NCBI GenBank assembly: GCA_036897485.1
Contig: JAYMTF010000230.1
Location: forward strand, 1-43,858
Reading direction: 5' to 3'
DNA length: 43,858 nt
Origin: Pelargonium nanum
Taxonomy: Eukaryota > Streptophyta > Magnoliopsida > Geraniales > Geraniaceae
Shown: positions 9,596-24,670 of the stretch, in pieces
Layout: each line of letters begins with the position of its first letter
How positions within the stretch are numbered: the first letter of the stretch is position 1
Program-made: the position numbers and the translations under genes
Notes under the pieces: model-generated
The model's database searches: none
What the model saw: the letters and a program-made list of their open reading frames with translations, nothing else
What the model was told of the DNA's origin: nothing

Positions 9596-12152
9596 TCATG
9601 AAATCTTTCTTGATAGATTCCTTAACCCACATCCTACACATTTAAGAACAACTGTTCCTGTTGATGGATCGGGCTTGATCACAAATTTAACACCCAGAAA
9701 GTCTCTGATGTTTCTAAGCGTTTCGATTCCATAAGGTGATAGCTTTCCCACACGAACCTTGGAAACATCTTGAGGGCATAGAGCACAAAGAAGAAAGAGT
9801 AAACCCTACAAGATGAAAATAATGATAAATTTATTGTTATTATGGTATGGCAGAGTACTCGAGAACAGTGAAGACATGGAAATTTAACTTCACAAACAGA
9901 CTCCATGAAACTTAATACGCATTGCAAATACAGCCATTTAGCTTGGAAAAGAAACCAACCACTGAAAACAAACCGTCCTGTTTCCCAAACTTGATTCTAA
10001 ATATATAGGAACTTAGACTAGCCCTCTCTCTGGACAAATTTTCTCTAGCGACTTTACGAAGATCAGCTCTTGAATCTAAATATATAGGAACTTACACTAG
10101 CTCTCTCTCTCCCTCACAAATTTTCTCCAACTTTACGAGGATCAGCTGGTGGTTCCAATGGTAAGTAAGCAAGAGGAAACAAGTGAAAATTAAAAATAAA
10201 CATATTGCAACACAAACCTGGTGGGTTGAATCTACTACACCACCTTGCTCAATCTCCCCAAGTAGAACAGCTGCAATTTGCTCGCCAACATCCTCAGGAG
10301 GCGTCAGTTCTTTCTCTTCCTCATCAACTTCACCCGACTCTTCCCCTCGTGCATAGGAAACTGCAGTATCTGCAGAGATAAAGCAACCAGAAGTTGTTTC
10401 TGCAACAAGTGAAATTCCATAACCAGGTGACCTGCCATAAAAATGTCTCTACATCAGTTAAATTAAACACAGGACCCAACAAAGAAACGTCTAGCAAACT
10501 CTTGGAATTAAACGTCCAAAAGTGACGCTAAAAAGTTGAATCAAACGGATACATAAAGCATACTTTCCGGCTTGTGCACCAGCTTTATGATCTGTATATA
10601 TGTGAACATCCGGAAGCAAGCGGTTGAAGATTCCACGAGCTGCATGAATCATGGTATTTTCAAATTGAGAAGACACTCTGGTTGAATAAGTAACCCCTCT
10701 AATCCTTTTAACCATTCCCTCATCAATCCAGGTGACTGCCTGTAGACCAAAACATTTGATGAAAAACAAGAAACATAATCATACACGCACATGAACATGC
10801 CTTAATTTGAAACTCACTGATAGACTTTGAACTGTGGGAACAGACAAAATGACTTCACCACCACCATGAGGTGGAGATCCACGGCTCTCAATTTTCAGCT
10901 CCAATCCATCAGAAGGAATTCCAAAACGCTTCAACAAGGGTAAGGTGGTTGATCGGAATGTGTCAATACATGGATCCTTTGGATCATTGGTAATCCCTGG
11001 AAACAATCAAAACAAGTTTAAAACCGCCTCACAACATCTTATTGAATAAATGCATCATTTTTACATGTTTGTTAGCCATAACATAAAATATTAAAGTTGC
11101 AGCTGTGAGGGCAATGTGGAATTCAGATTATAACTTCCAAAATCTTCTGGACTGTACTATTGTCCAGAACCAGTAGGGAACCACTTGCTAATGAGTAATG
11201 ACAAAATGGAAGGACGGAGAATCAGTTCAGTTTTCACTGAGTAAACACATCATAACTAACTGAATTCATTTTTAGTTAATGATTAGAGGTGGCAATACGT
11301 GCCGTAACTCGACATACGATATGAAATTAGTAGTGTTGTGACACATACAACACACACACTTAAGGGTATAATACTAAATTAATCTCAATAACGTGTCAAC
11401 AAGGCTCATTTAGTTTCCATGTTAAACGTTTCATGTTTTGTGTTCATAAAAAAGTCATGTTCTTGTTCAACCATTCAGCGCGAAAGCATGAATTTCCAGC
11501 TCTAAAAATAATAGATATATACTTTCAGTTACTGATTACGGAAATGTTAAAAGTATAGGAACTCAATGAGTTACACTATCATCTCAAGTACATATTAATT
11601 ATGGAAGCTGCAAAAATGCAATTTAAACACTCAAGCACATGTGAAAGCAATAAACGTTGAAACATAAATTATCACAAACAATAATCAAAAGCTATTACCT
11701 TTAAGCCTAATAGTAAGGGGCTTCTTAGCAAACAAAGCCAGCACAACCAGTGGCTCCAAGAAGTATCCAATGGATCGACTGACACCACAGTCGTGCACTA
11801 GATGCCTCCCACCCATCACAATCCCAGGCTTGTACTTCAATTTCGTCCCTGCACACACAAACACACGCACAAGCTAAAATCAAAATTAGGGTTCTTTTTC
11901 CCATCAATTTTCGTAGCAGGTACAGAACGAAAGGGAAGGAAATTTACCGGTTTCGTTGATTTCGACATGGCAGTCGTCGGAGATCTTCTCGAGCAGGCGG
12001 AGGAAGGAGACCTCGTGGGGACGGAGGCCCGGCCATGTATGGTCGGCGCGAATGTCGTCGACGAGAACCGAAGTTCCGGAAAGGGTCGAAAGGAGGAGCC
12101 TTTGCCTCAGGTTCTCGCTTCCCTTAACTCTCTTGTACTCTGTCTTCCCCAT
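9596..12152 (-). CDS. RCL1: RNA 3'-terminal phosphate cyclase-like protein (pre-rRNA processing factor RCL1)
   Basis: Six exons (11948-12152, 11699-11848, 10818-10996, 10564-10739, 10218-10431, 9596-9805) join in phase to 377 residues, the usual RCL1 length. The start MGKTEYKRVKGSENLRQRLL is chosen because family similarity begins there; the frame runs on upstream without similarity. Diagnostic blocks follow in order: RPHEVSFLRLLEKISDDC, YKPGIVMGGRHLVHDCGVSR, FRSTTLPLLKRFGI, SPPHGGGEV, RGVTYSTRVS, HKAGAQAGKSPGYGISLVAE, and LSPYGIETLRNIRDFLGV near the end. RCL1 proteins have the RtcA cyclase fold but are not active cyclases; in yeast Rcl1 works with Bms1 in the nucleolus for early pre-18S rRNA cleavage (family knowledge). 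An acidic insert (EESGEVDEEEKE) sits in exon 5. The gene is divergent from RPT2, and site II motifs lie upstream. Intron 2 holds a MITE and intron 5 a tandem repeat. Confidence 0.93.
9990..10147. repeat. Tandem duplication of a 79-bp unit in RCL1 intron 5
   Basis: Two adjacent copies (9990-10068 and 10069-10147) share CTAAATATATAGGAACTTA, a CTCTCTCT tract, ACAAATTTTCTC and ACTTTACGA(A/G)GATCAGCT. They differ by scattered substitutions and small indels. Confidence 0.75.
11284..11504. mobile_element. hAT-type MITE in RCL1 intron 2
   Basis: A 221-bp non-coding element whose ends pair: it starts TAGAGGTGGCAATACGTGC and finishes with the complement of TAGAGCTGGAAATTCATGC. Flanking octamers TTAATGAT and AAAATAAT match at 5 of 8 positions, consistent with an eroded 8-bp hAT target duplication. 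The same terminal motif bounds four other elements in this window. Confidence 0.65.
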
Positions 12153-12318
12153 TCTTCTCTCTCTCTCTCTCTGAGTTTGTTCTGCAACTGAGAAGCTGTA
12201 GCAGAAACAGAAGAAGCAGAGGACTTGAAGAAGACGGAGGCTAGGGCAATGAAATTGATGCAAATATTTTGGAGAAGAAAAAGAAACAGACACAAATGGG
12301 CTTTTATGTTTTGTTTTC

Positions 12319-12387
12319 GGCCCACTTTTGGTGGTGGGTTTAACACCACAGTCTTGAATGTAGATTTATTGGGCCTATTTTGGCCCA
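12319..12387 (-). promoter_or_regulatory. Cluster of three site II elements upstream of RCL1
   Basis: TGGGCC occurs on the minus strand at 12319-12324 and 12382-12387 and on the plus strand at 12370-12375, 167-237 bp upstream of the RCL1 start codon. Site II (TGGGCC/T) elements are bound by TCP factors and are characteristic of plant ribosomal and ribosome-biogenesis promoters, which fits RCL1 function. Presence is seen; activity is inferred. Confidence 0.5.
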
Positions 12388-12703
12388 AGATGCTCTTATG
12401 GGTATTTTCCCAAAATAACATCCATTTTCATTTTCATTATTACAAATTAGTTAGTGTTGTGGTGAATGACTCAATTTGGCGCATGAACTTTCATGTTTCG
12501 ACTCAATTTAGTACTTAAATATTTACCCAAAATAGTTTTTTAACTTTCATGTTTCGATCCAAAATGGTCCCTTAATTTTTAAATATTGACAAATTTTGTC
12601 ATTGCTCTTAGAGCTAAAATATAAAATTCATATATTGAATTGGGCCAAAATTCGAAACATAAAAACTAATTTTGAATAAAAAAAGCTTTGTGGACCAAAT
12701 TAG

Positions 12704-12904
12704 TAGAGCTGACAAAATGGAACCAATCCATCAGGTACTTGAAATTTCACCTCTTTTTTTTACGGGTTCGGGTATGAATTTATCAACTCGAAAAAATTGA
12801 GTCAGATAAATTATAAAAATTTTGAGTCAAGTCAGGGTCGGATATACTCGCAAAAAACAATGCATTTTATGTATAAAACCCGACACACAAATTTACCACC
12901 TTTA
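12704..12904. mobile_element. hAT-type MITE between RCL1 and RPT2
   Basis: The ends pair as TAGAGCTGACAAAATG against the complement of the right end (CAAATTTACCACCTTTA). Flanks CAAATTAG and AAAATTAT match at 6 of 8 positions, as expected for an old 8-bp target duplication. The interior resembles the element at 17140-17392 (shared ACAATGCATTTTATG), so the two belong to one family. Confidence 0.65.
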
Positions 12905-13145
12905 AAAATTATGTCAAAACACAAAAGTTCAAGACTAAATTGGGTATATATGTAAATTGATGTATATGATATTGTTATTTACCACCTCTCAACATTATTA
13001 TTTTCGAGTTGCTTTAAAAAAAAAACATTATTATTTCCGAGTTCAAATGTAAGTGGCATTAGGGCACATATGTAAATTGATCCATATGATATTTTGTTTT
13101 TGTTTTTCTATTTTCACTTGTAACTTCGTTTCGTCTCTTCTATTC

Positions 13146-13153
13146 TATATATA
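13146..13153 (+). promoter_or_regulatory. Probable TATA box of RPT2
   Basis: TATATATA 128 bp upstream of the RPT2 start codon, at the boundary between AT-rich DNA and a C/A-rich leader that runs uninterrupted to the start. Confidence 0.5.
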
Positions 13154-13273
13154 GACCACCACAAAACACCCCAAAGAGAGAAACTTGATCCCAAAGACAC
13201 CACAAACGCCCCAAATCCGCAGCACCCAGAACCCATCTCTCTCCCAAAACCTCAGAAATCGAACTCTGAAATC

Positions 13274-16631
<3,358 letters not shown>

Positions 16632-17139
16632 AAATCCAATAGAATTGGGTTTAGATTTCTGTCATTGCATCTCAAGCGATACGCTAAAGATACTTTGATT
16701 TCTAGTTCTTACTTTGTTGTACGGTTCAGTTGACAGATCATCGTTTCCCTATCAACTACCTTTATTTCCCATTTCACTTTCTTTTCATCGTTTCTCGTAA
16801 CATTCATGTGAGAGAATTGAATTGGTATCTATGTTGAGAATGTCTGAGATTATCCAGTGGTTAGAAATCTCAATTTGCAGGGAATGGTTGAATTGAAGCT
16901 TTAACTGGTCTAATTTGGATCGAATTATAATATGGTCAATGGTAATTCAGATTTTGGAATTTAGTATAAAATGTGCGGATTTGTTTGAGTCAATCTCTAC
17001 ATTTGTATCCGATCTGTGCCGGGTCTGATCGGATCGGATTTTAGACTGAAACAGTTAGATTAGGAAGATTGTTTTGTGGTGAGTAAAATTTGTAAAAGTA
17101 AATGGTTTAAAAACCAGCCATAAAAAAAGGTGGCCAAGT

Positions 17140-17392
17140 TAGAGCCGGCAAAATGGACCCGACCTGCCGCGTATCTAGACCTTAACCCTTTTTTTTGCGG
17201 GTTCAAGTCTGAATTTATCAACCAAAAAAAATCGGGTTATGTTCAGGTTGGGTAATTTATAGAAAAATTTGGCCGGTATTTCCACAAAACAATGCATTTT
17301 ATGCCTAAAGTCCAACCTGACAAACCCTGCAACCTATACGGTCGGGTTAGAGTTCAACAACCTGAACCCGACTTGAAATTTTGCCACCTCTA
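17140..17392. mobile_element. hAT-type MITE with intact 8-bp target duplication
   Basis: A 253-bp element with ends TAGAGCCGGCAAAATGG and the complement of TAGAGGTGGCAAAATTTC, flanked on both sides by an identical GGCCAAGT (17132-17139 and 17393-17400). An exact 8-bp direct repeat plus TAGAG-type ends identifies a non-autonomous hAT element, the youngest-looking of five related insertions here. It lies in the convergent RPT2-PIF1 interval. Confidence 0.85.
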
Positions 17393-17400
17393 GGCCAAGT

Positions 17401-18674
17401 TGTTCTCTATTGGCTAACACCTATCAATATCAAACAATCAAGAGGGTTCCTTAGTCTCTCTGGATATACTTATAGGAGGTTCATAAATATATAGCTTTAC
17501 AGAACTAGGTGCATCTAAGAAATAACCATGTTGAGATGTGTTAAATGCAACAGGTATAACAAGTAAATTTGATCATAATATCATTGCAATTGGTATTTCT
17601 TGAACCCCACTTGTATGTAACAAGCATGAGTTCCATTAGACTTGGGCATATCACTGAAATTTCCAACTTTTTAAGTATCTTTTATGGTTTAAGTATTTAA
17701 TAGTAAAAAAACAAAGTTTAAATACATAAACTGAAAATTGATCCTATCTTGACCTAATAATTACATGTTAGGTGTGTTAAAACTCTATTTGTCAGCTGTG
17801 GAAGCCAATTCTCTTGCACTACAAAACTTGGGAGGCAAAGCCTTTTTTTGATCCATTCTCTACCTAAAACTTCAACCTGAAATACAAAGAAAAACACCAA
17901 TGTTAATGATATTGTGTCCATATTTTCACTTCCCAAACGATGACAATGACATGCATTTAACGAGGTCCGTCTAGGAGGTTTGAGTAACTCAGAGATGTCG
18001 ATGCACTACCATCTGGTGAGCAGGTGCTCAAAACATACAAGATTGATGCAACTTGAGACTGTTTAGCTGGCTAGACATGATAGGTACCGACAGATCATGT
18101 TCCTTGTGACAATCACAAGAAAAGATTGAAAACATTCAGAAAATAGCCCATGCTTCCATTATTGAGGTCACAACTAATACAAGAGGGAGCATTATCATAA
18201 CATGACAACCCCTCACAGATTGATATGCCCAAACACTTGCATCTTAATCACTACAAAGTTAAATAAATGGAAATGTGGGTAGAAAGGTAAATAGGCGTCA
18301 CACTGCATATGTGGAGGGCCCGACTAGTATATCAATTGGAAAGTTGGACCATGAAAAGAGCCAAGGAAGATGGGTCACTAAGGCCAAACATCATATCAAA
18401 CTTTAATCCAACCTAAAAGCATAATTTGATAGGTGGAGGGCTCGCTCAACTAGTAAGTGACGATAGACTTCACATTCTTTCGATGTGAGATTCCTTAACA
18501 AAAGGAAATATGAAGACCAGATCTTAACATCTAGGAGCTATATAATGCTTGACTATTTATTTCCTTTTTAATTTCAAGCTGATCCCATCTTTCGTTTCAC
18601 ATATTTTCCAATGGATGCAATTGACCCAACTTCAACTTCTCACATCACTATCTAGTAAGATAAAACAGCATACC
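17401..18674. other. Convergent intergenic DNA between RPT2 and PIF1
   Basis: No ORF with recognisable similarity on either strand. The interval must contain the PIF1 3' untranslated region near 18.2-18.67 kb. A loose repeat, GTGGAGGGC(C/T)CG, occurs at about 18310 and 18435 in otherwise unremarkable sequence. Confidence 0.4.
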
Positions 18675-21600
18675 TTATTGATCATGTTCATGATTTTCAG
18701 CACCTCGGCTGGTACTGGGCTTGCTGGTACTTGGCTGGGCAGTGGCTTGATTCTGCAACAAAGTAACTCTTCATTACCTCATAAAACTCACAAGAAAATG
18801 ACAGTGGGATACAATGAACCCCACCTATCTTGATCATGTAATATCTCAGAAAAACTACTACACGGTATGTGGTAAAACATGATGAACACAGGACAAGAAT
18901 AATGAGTTGTGATTCTTTATTGTGTTTGTAAGGACCCAAAATGTCAAAGGAATACGTGTTGTAACAGAGGAGCAACAGTGGAGATTAAAACGTTACCTGT
19001 GGTGGTGGTATCTGCATCTGGTGGAAACCAAGATACTGCTGATAAGGATCGGCAAAATTGGGAACTCGCGGTTGGTTTGGATTTTGCATGCCAAGGGGAT
19101 TCAATATTGTATCTGACTGGTTGCTTGCCTGGATTCTGGAAGGATCAGGTGCAGTAACTGGTGGCATAGGAAATGATGGCAAAGGGAACCTTGGGCCCAA
19201 GTGACCTGGTGCAGCCGTTGTTGGCAATGCTGAACCGGCTAAAACATTGGGAAAATGCATCATTGGACGATTCATGCCCATTTCCATGCCCATGCCCATT
19301 CCCATCCCCATACCAATCCCCATTGGCGGCATGTACTGCTGGACACCTGGAAACATCATAGGAACCATGCTGCATCCCATCGACATCATCTGCAAAGTTA
19401 TGAATACAATGCAAATAAGTTACAACATTTACACTCTAACTTTAATAGTCATTGTGGCGTGGCTTAATATAAGAGAAAATAAGACTGCGTCTGTGGAGGG
19501 TCTAATGCATTCTTGAATTCCCTAATTTTGTCAGGTAATCAGAAGGAATAGTCACCGAAGTTTCTGATATGCTACATTAAGGTAAAAGGAGGGCCGAGGG
19601 CCCAATATGCATGTTGGTGAGCATGGCTTGACCCTAACAGTTGTAACAAAACATCTAAAGTTACTATGGTCCACCAACTCATTTGATGCCAATGGACCTC
19701 AGGGAAAGCATAACCAAGTGGTTCAACTGTTACAGCCTATGTGAACAAATTTCCCTATCAAACTCACTATATTCAAACAAATAATTACTTTTAGTTCTAA
19801 AATATAAGAACTGACAGATTCAGAAGCTCAAAGAACAAAGAGTGAAATAAAAAGTTGCTCATATCTCAAGAATACATATCAAAATCATTCAGGATGAAAA
19901 CTTTAATCTTTTTAAGGATTATTAGTAAAAACCCTGTAATGTTATTCCTCAGCCAACAACTCGAACATGCCTAAGACTATATATTTAACATTCAAAATGC
20001 TAAATGTTGAAATGTGTGCTACAAAACCATCATTTTTAAAGGCAGAAGTTATTGGAAGGATCACTACCCTTACAATATACTTCTTCCGTCCCAAAAGAGT
20101 GCCTTGGTTTCCATTTGAGAAAAATTAAGAAGTTGGTGCCGCACATTTCCTTTTATAACCCCATGAACATGTGTTGTAACAAACTTAAGGGATACTAACT
20201 TATTAAAGAGATACTATATATAATTAATATAAAACATCTCTAGACTCTAGAGAAATAAATATAGAGCCACTAGCCCACTACCCATTTTTTTCAAGGAGCT
20301 ACCCATCCTAAGTTGCACACAAGATTCATATGTACTCATTTTGGTAAAAATGTCAGCATTCACCTCTGAATATTTATACAAGGGTGGCGGATGTTACTGT
20401 CTCTTGATTTCGATAGCTAGGATAATGAGATTCAACAGTGCCTCAATACTTTCGCAATGAGGCAGCATGATTTGGCTAAAGTTGCAACATGATTTCTTGA
20501 TTTAAGTCTGTTCGTGAACCCAAACATCATAGATGGAATACATAATGGTAAGGGTGGAGCACAGTATTAGCACATCTACAACTAATCTGACGACCCAAGT
20601 CACAGCTCACAACTCCATCAATTCCAGCAAAACAAATATATCTGATATGATGCTGAATGGCCACATAATCTTTACTTAAATTAAAACACATATTATTAGA
20701 AAAGGGGTGTGTCTGAAATCCAAAATAAACCTGTCTGAATACATAGCTATCGCCGAGCTGCCAAACCAACAGAACTACTATAACAAAAGAAAAAAGAAGA
20801 TATAGATAAAACAGACCTGCACTTGCAACTGAAGTGATTTCAAGTACTCAATCGCTTCATCCAGCATAGAAGCTTTGTCTGACTGAAAATTGAAAGAGAA
20901 GTAAATTTAAAAGAGAAAAATCAACATAACATCCAGAAAGGAGTTCCTTGGCGCCAAAAGAAAGAAGGCATGAAGAAAAATATTACACATGACGACCTTG
21001 TTACAACGAGGTATGAGCTCTTGCAAAGCCTTCATCTTTTCATTAATCCTATCTCGACGTCGCTGCACATAAATACATATTATTGATATAAGCGAACAAC
21101 TTTTAAGTACACGACTCCTCATAGAAATAAGGAAAAAAAATCTCTCAACAAATTTACTGTGGTAAAAATACTGACCCTCTCTGAGAGATTGTGAACTTCT
21201 GCAGCTCGAGATCTCTTTGTAGATGTTGATCCACGACCTTGTTTCTTTGCATCAGCAGACTCAAATTCAACATCCTAGCAAAACGTGGACAAAATGACAA
21301 ATAAAAAGTAAGTAAAGTTAATCAAAATGAAATAGAATACCAAGACCAAATGTGTTGGCCTTGACGTAAACTGCCAAGTACCAACATGAAGGGACACCAT
21401 GTTTTCAAATTTAATTGTGAACAGGACAAAAAAGACACAACGTAAATATACAACCCTTGTTAATTGAAAGACAGTGGCCTATATGGGAAAAAATCACAAA
21501 ACTGAATAAAGAAATTTGTGTACTAATACTAAACTTCAGGGACATTTTCCTTACTTTGACAATGAAGAGACAGACAACACTTCTAAATCTAATTCTAAGA

Positions 21601-24600
21601 CAGTATTCTTGCTGAAATATGGTTTCTCCTTAACAAAAACTGTCATTATTCTAATTTGATTCTTATAAACATGAACTTTACTACTTATATGGACAAGTCA
21701 TACAACTTTAAACTCAGGAGTAAGAAACTTGCTTTCTTATGGCTAATTATCATGTTACTCTCATAGTTAAGCATTTATGATCCATAACATTTTCAAAATT
21801 CAAATAGCATCATCTTACTTTCCAATTTAACCCACATCGGAAGTAAACATAAAAAACTTACTTACCAAAACATCTAACTTTCCTAGGCGAGAATCCCGAA
21901 CGCTGGTATAAACTAAATTGACTGACTTAACTCCTAGGGAATGATCATAGGAAATTAATCAACAAAGCGCAAAATTTCCTTACCAGTGAGCTCCAAATTG
22001 GATAAGGGTATGTTAGTTAGACAATCAGATCATAGCTCAACAAAATCTGGTAACAGCTATGATACATATAGGACCACTTGCGTAGACCTCACTCTCCTGA
22101 CTCCTGCCAACCCCACATGGATACATTTACTATTATTTTCTGTCAATAATTGCATTGATTGCTACAAGCTGCATTCTCTCTCTATATAAATTCTACAGCC
22201 CAACCCATAACAGTCTTTGACTTACATGCTCAGCCCTAAAATAAATGTCCCTCTCCCTAAATTTTGTTTTTTATCTGAAAATAGCTTGCTGACTTTCTCT
22301 CCTTCGCTAGGTAATCAATACAAAAATTAGCAATAATATCAAAAGTTGTATTATTTGATCTAAGAAATACAGCTGCATTAAAATTCAGTTGTAAGAGTTT
22401 TGATCCTTGTAGACTTTCTGGCTCCGACAATGTGGAAAACTCAGGAAGATTTACACCCAAAAAAAAAAGGTAAATTACTTCAGCACCCTTTGAAGTTTGA
22501 ACTGTCAAGTTTTCTAGAGTTAGTCTCTACTCTCTATCCTTGTTTTTTGTGGACCGAGCAAAGTTAAAGTTTTACACCCCTATAAAGATTATAATGTCAA
22601 ATAATTCAAAGTTTTACATTGAAATCTTGATTATTGTGAAAAAATACTTCTTCTTTTTTCATTCGTATTTTATTCTTAGAGGCAAGTTACTTGTGTTAAA
22701 TCAAAGTTTAGTAAAAGAAGAAGACGAGAAAAATGATACTAATGTTGAAAAAAAATGAGAGTCAGATGTAGATAAATTAGAAGGAGAAACATGTTAGAGA
22801 AACCCGAAAAAGGAAAGATAATAGAAATTCACATTCCAACGTCGAAATCTGAAATTCTTTTTGAAATTTTCAATGTCAATCTTAACAAGGGTATAAAAAT
22901 GTCAATCTTCAAAGAGTATAAAAACATAATGTTATTAACTAAATCAGGTGCATTTTACCCAAAATAAAAATAAAAATAAAAATAATATAAGCTTGTCACT
23001 GAAAAATGCATGGAAAAACCAAGACATATTGAGCCAAACGGTTTAAGCACTTTGAATTCCCTTTGAGGTCTCGGGTTCGAGCCTCTTTACCAACGGTATG
23101 GGATGAGGTTTGGTTAAAAAGTAGAGCAGCTACCCTATTGTGCAGCTCAACTGATAAAATTATTTACGTTAAAAATTAATAATATTAAAAGGCCAAGGAT
23201 GGCCATTATTTTAACAGATAAATTTAAATATTTAAATAAAAATCATACATTTCTCCTATTAGTTCAAAATAAAATTTACTAAAAGTGGAAATTTTGTGGG
23301 AAAATGAAAAAACATGTTACCGTGAAACCCATCAAAAGGTACTACCACGCACGAATGGGACGAGGAAACCGGTCCCGAGATACGCGCCGTCAATCTAATC
23401 ATTTTAAAGGCACTGATACTGTACACTCTACACTCTACTCTAACACTAGACCCTCACTGAACCGCCAATCATCATCCACTACTATAACCACCACACACGT
23501 GTCAATCCACACATGACCCCCACCGCCACGTGTACGGCAGAGAATCAGAAGTCAAAACTCAGGTCCGGTGCTGACGAGTGACTAGACCAGTCTAAAATGC
23601 GCCGGAGCTATACCGGCGCAGAATAGATTAGCTACTGTATCGGCGACCACAACAAGTGGCAAAAAAAAAGGTGAAATTCAGATATTAAGTTTGACTCGGC
23701 GGTGACTCAGTTAAAAAAAAAAAAGTTAGACTCGGCGGTGACTCACTAACCTCGCTGTGGTACTCGGCGTCGTCGGCGCCGCCTTCCCTTCCCTTTCGCT
23801 TCCGGTCATCGGCCGGCGGCTTCTGAGCCGGCTCGGCGCTGGCGCTCGAGCATCCCGGAGAAGACGTCAAATCATACGTCGCCACCTCCTTGCCGCCGCC
23901 TCCGGCGGTCCGTCCTCCTCCAATGTTCACGCCGGACGCGCCCTCCGGGCACTTCGCCGCCTCCGAAACCCTAGATTCCACCCTCACCGCCGGCGTGTCG
24001 CACGAGTCCACCACTGTCGCCTCCCTCGCCACCACTGTCGCCTCCCTCGACGGCCCCGGCGGCTCCGCCCTCGCCTTGTGCCTCGAGAAGTACGCGAAGT
24101 TCTGGACCGCCTCCGGCCTCCTCGGCGGCGGAATCGGCGGTCGCGACGGAGCCGCGGCGGCGAACGACGTCGTGTCCGGCGGCCGGACGGGAGGGGTCAC
24201 GGCGGCGGCGGAGACGGAGGGGGAGGGGTAGAGGAGATCGGCGCAGAAATCGTGATCGAACGTTGTGTCTTGGAGAGGATAGTGAAGCCAAGAGGCCATT
24301 TCGTCCTCTTGCATGAACAGGTGCTGGTTCTGCTGTTGGATCTCTCTCGGCGCCGACTGATCGGGCTGCGCAACGGCGTCGTATCGCGCCGGAGGCAGTT
24401 TCTTAGTGGATCTCTGGTTCTGGCTCTGCATAACCACCTGGCCGTCCTGCCATAGAAGCTCCATGATATCATCTTCAGGCCTGTGCACACCAAGTGTTTG
24501 TGAAAAGTCCCAAAAGAAAATCACAACCAAACACAGCTCAAACTGTAGAATCTTACACAACGGACGATTTTTTGGGCCGATTGTGAGCAGAGGAAGAGGT

Positions 24601-24651
24601 CGGGATCGAGTAATCGTCGTCCATTTCGAACTCTGGAACACAATGATTCAT
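18675..24651 (-). CDS. PIF1: Phytochrome-interacting bHLH transcription factor, PIF1/PIL5 type
   Basis: Seven exons (24557-24651, 23751-24480, 21176-21274, 20997-21062, 20817-20882, 18997-19389, 18675-18752) join in phase to 508 residues. The start gives MNHCVPEFEMDDDY, as in PIF1 orthologues, rather than the internal MDDDY. The active-phytochrome-B-binding motif ELLWQDGQVVMQ lies at 39-50, and QEDEMASWLHYPL plus DFCADLLYP (89-117) point to PIF1 rather than PIF3, PIF4 or PIF5. QNFAYFSR (158-165) lies where the phyA-binding region is expected, less surely. The bHLH (about 295-352) has the G-box contact set His303-Glu307-Arg311. The C-terminus has a Met-Gly run and PDPSR. PIF1 represses seed germination and chlorophyll synthesis in the dark and is degraded by the 26S proteasome on light exposure (family knowledge). 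A 5'UTR intron, a 2.5-kb intron 2 and a 21-bp coding duplication are notable. Confidence 0.95.
23031..23160 (+). mobile_element. tRNA-derived SINE remnant in PIF1 intron 2
   Basis: A tRNA-like A-box region (GAGCCAAACGGTTTAAGC) and a near-perfect B box (GGTTCGAGCCT at 23074-23084) mark a pol III promoter. The downstream body (GCAGCTACCCTATTGTGCAG, then CTCAACTGATAAAA) has a clear relative at 32641-32773. No intact tail or target duplication was identified, so this is an old copy. Confidence 0.6.
23496..23532. promoter_or_regulatory. Pair of G-boxes in PIF1 intron 2
   Basis: CACGTG occurs at 23496-23501 and 23527-23532, inside a comparatively GC-rich stretch (about 23330-23750) just downstream of exon 2. 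CACGTG is the core site bound by PIFs and bZIP/ABRE factors. The sites are seen directly; a role as intronic enhancer, alternative promoter or autoregulatory site is inference. Confidence 0.4.
24008..24049. repeat. Exact 21-bp tandem duplication in PIF1 exon 2
   Basis: Two identical 21-bp units (24008-24028 and 24029-24049) encode a doubled EATVVAR heptad in the poorly conserved region between phytochrome-binding motifs and bHLH. The duplication keeps the reading frame. Confidence 0.9.
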
Positions 24652-24670
24652 CGTGTAAAATCAGAAGCTA

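Larger units (their letters stand above)
12153..13273. other. Shared intergenic region of divergent RCL1 and RPT2
   Basis: About 1.1 kb lies between the two start codons. Next to RCL1 is a 5' leader with a TCTCTC microsatellite (about 12152-12173) and site II motifs. The middle (about 12460-12700) is filled by decayed repeat units of the type ACTTTCATGTTTCGA..CAAAATGGTCC, followed by a hAT-type MITE at 12704-12904. The RPT2 core promoter occupies the right end. No additional gene is seen. Confidence 0.5.

Noticed and set aside
12153-12293. N-terminal extension of RCL1 from an upstream Met
   Set aside because: Family similarity begins at MGKTEYK; the extension is encoded partly by a GA microsatellite typical of a 5' leader.
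20088-20250. Stowaway-like end (CTTCTTCCGTCCCAAAAGAG) in PIF1 intron 5
   Set aside because: Only one end is visible; no complementary terminus or TA target duplication was found, so it was not listed as an element.
23757-24455. 232-codon plus-strand frame opposite PIF1 exon 2
   Set aside because: It is Arg-rich and low complexity, the shadow of a GC-rich coding exon whose minus-strand translation matches PIF1.
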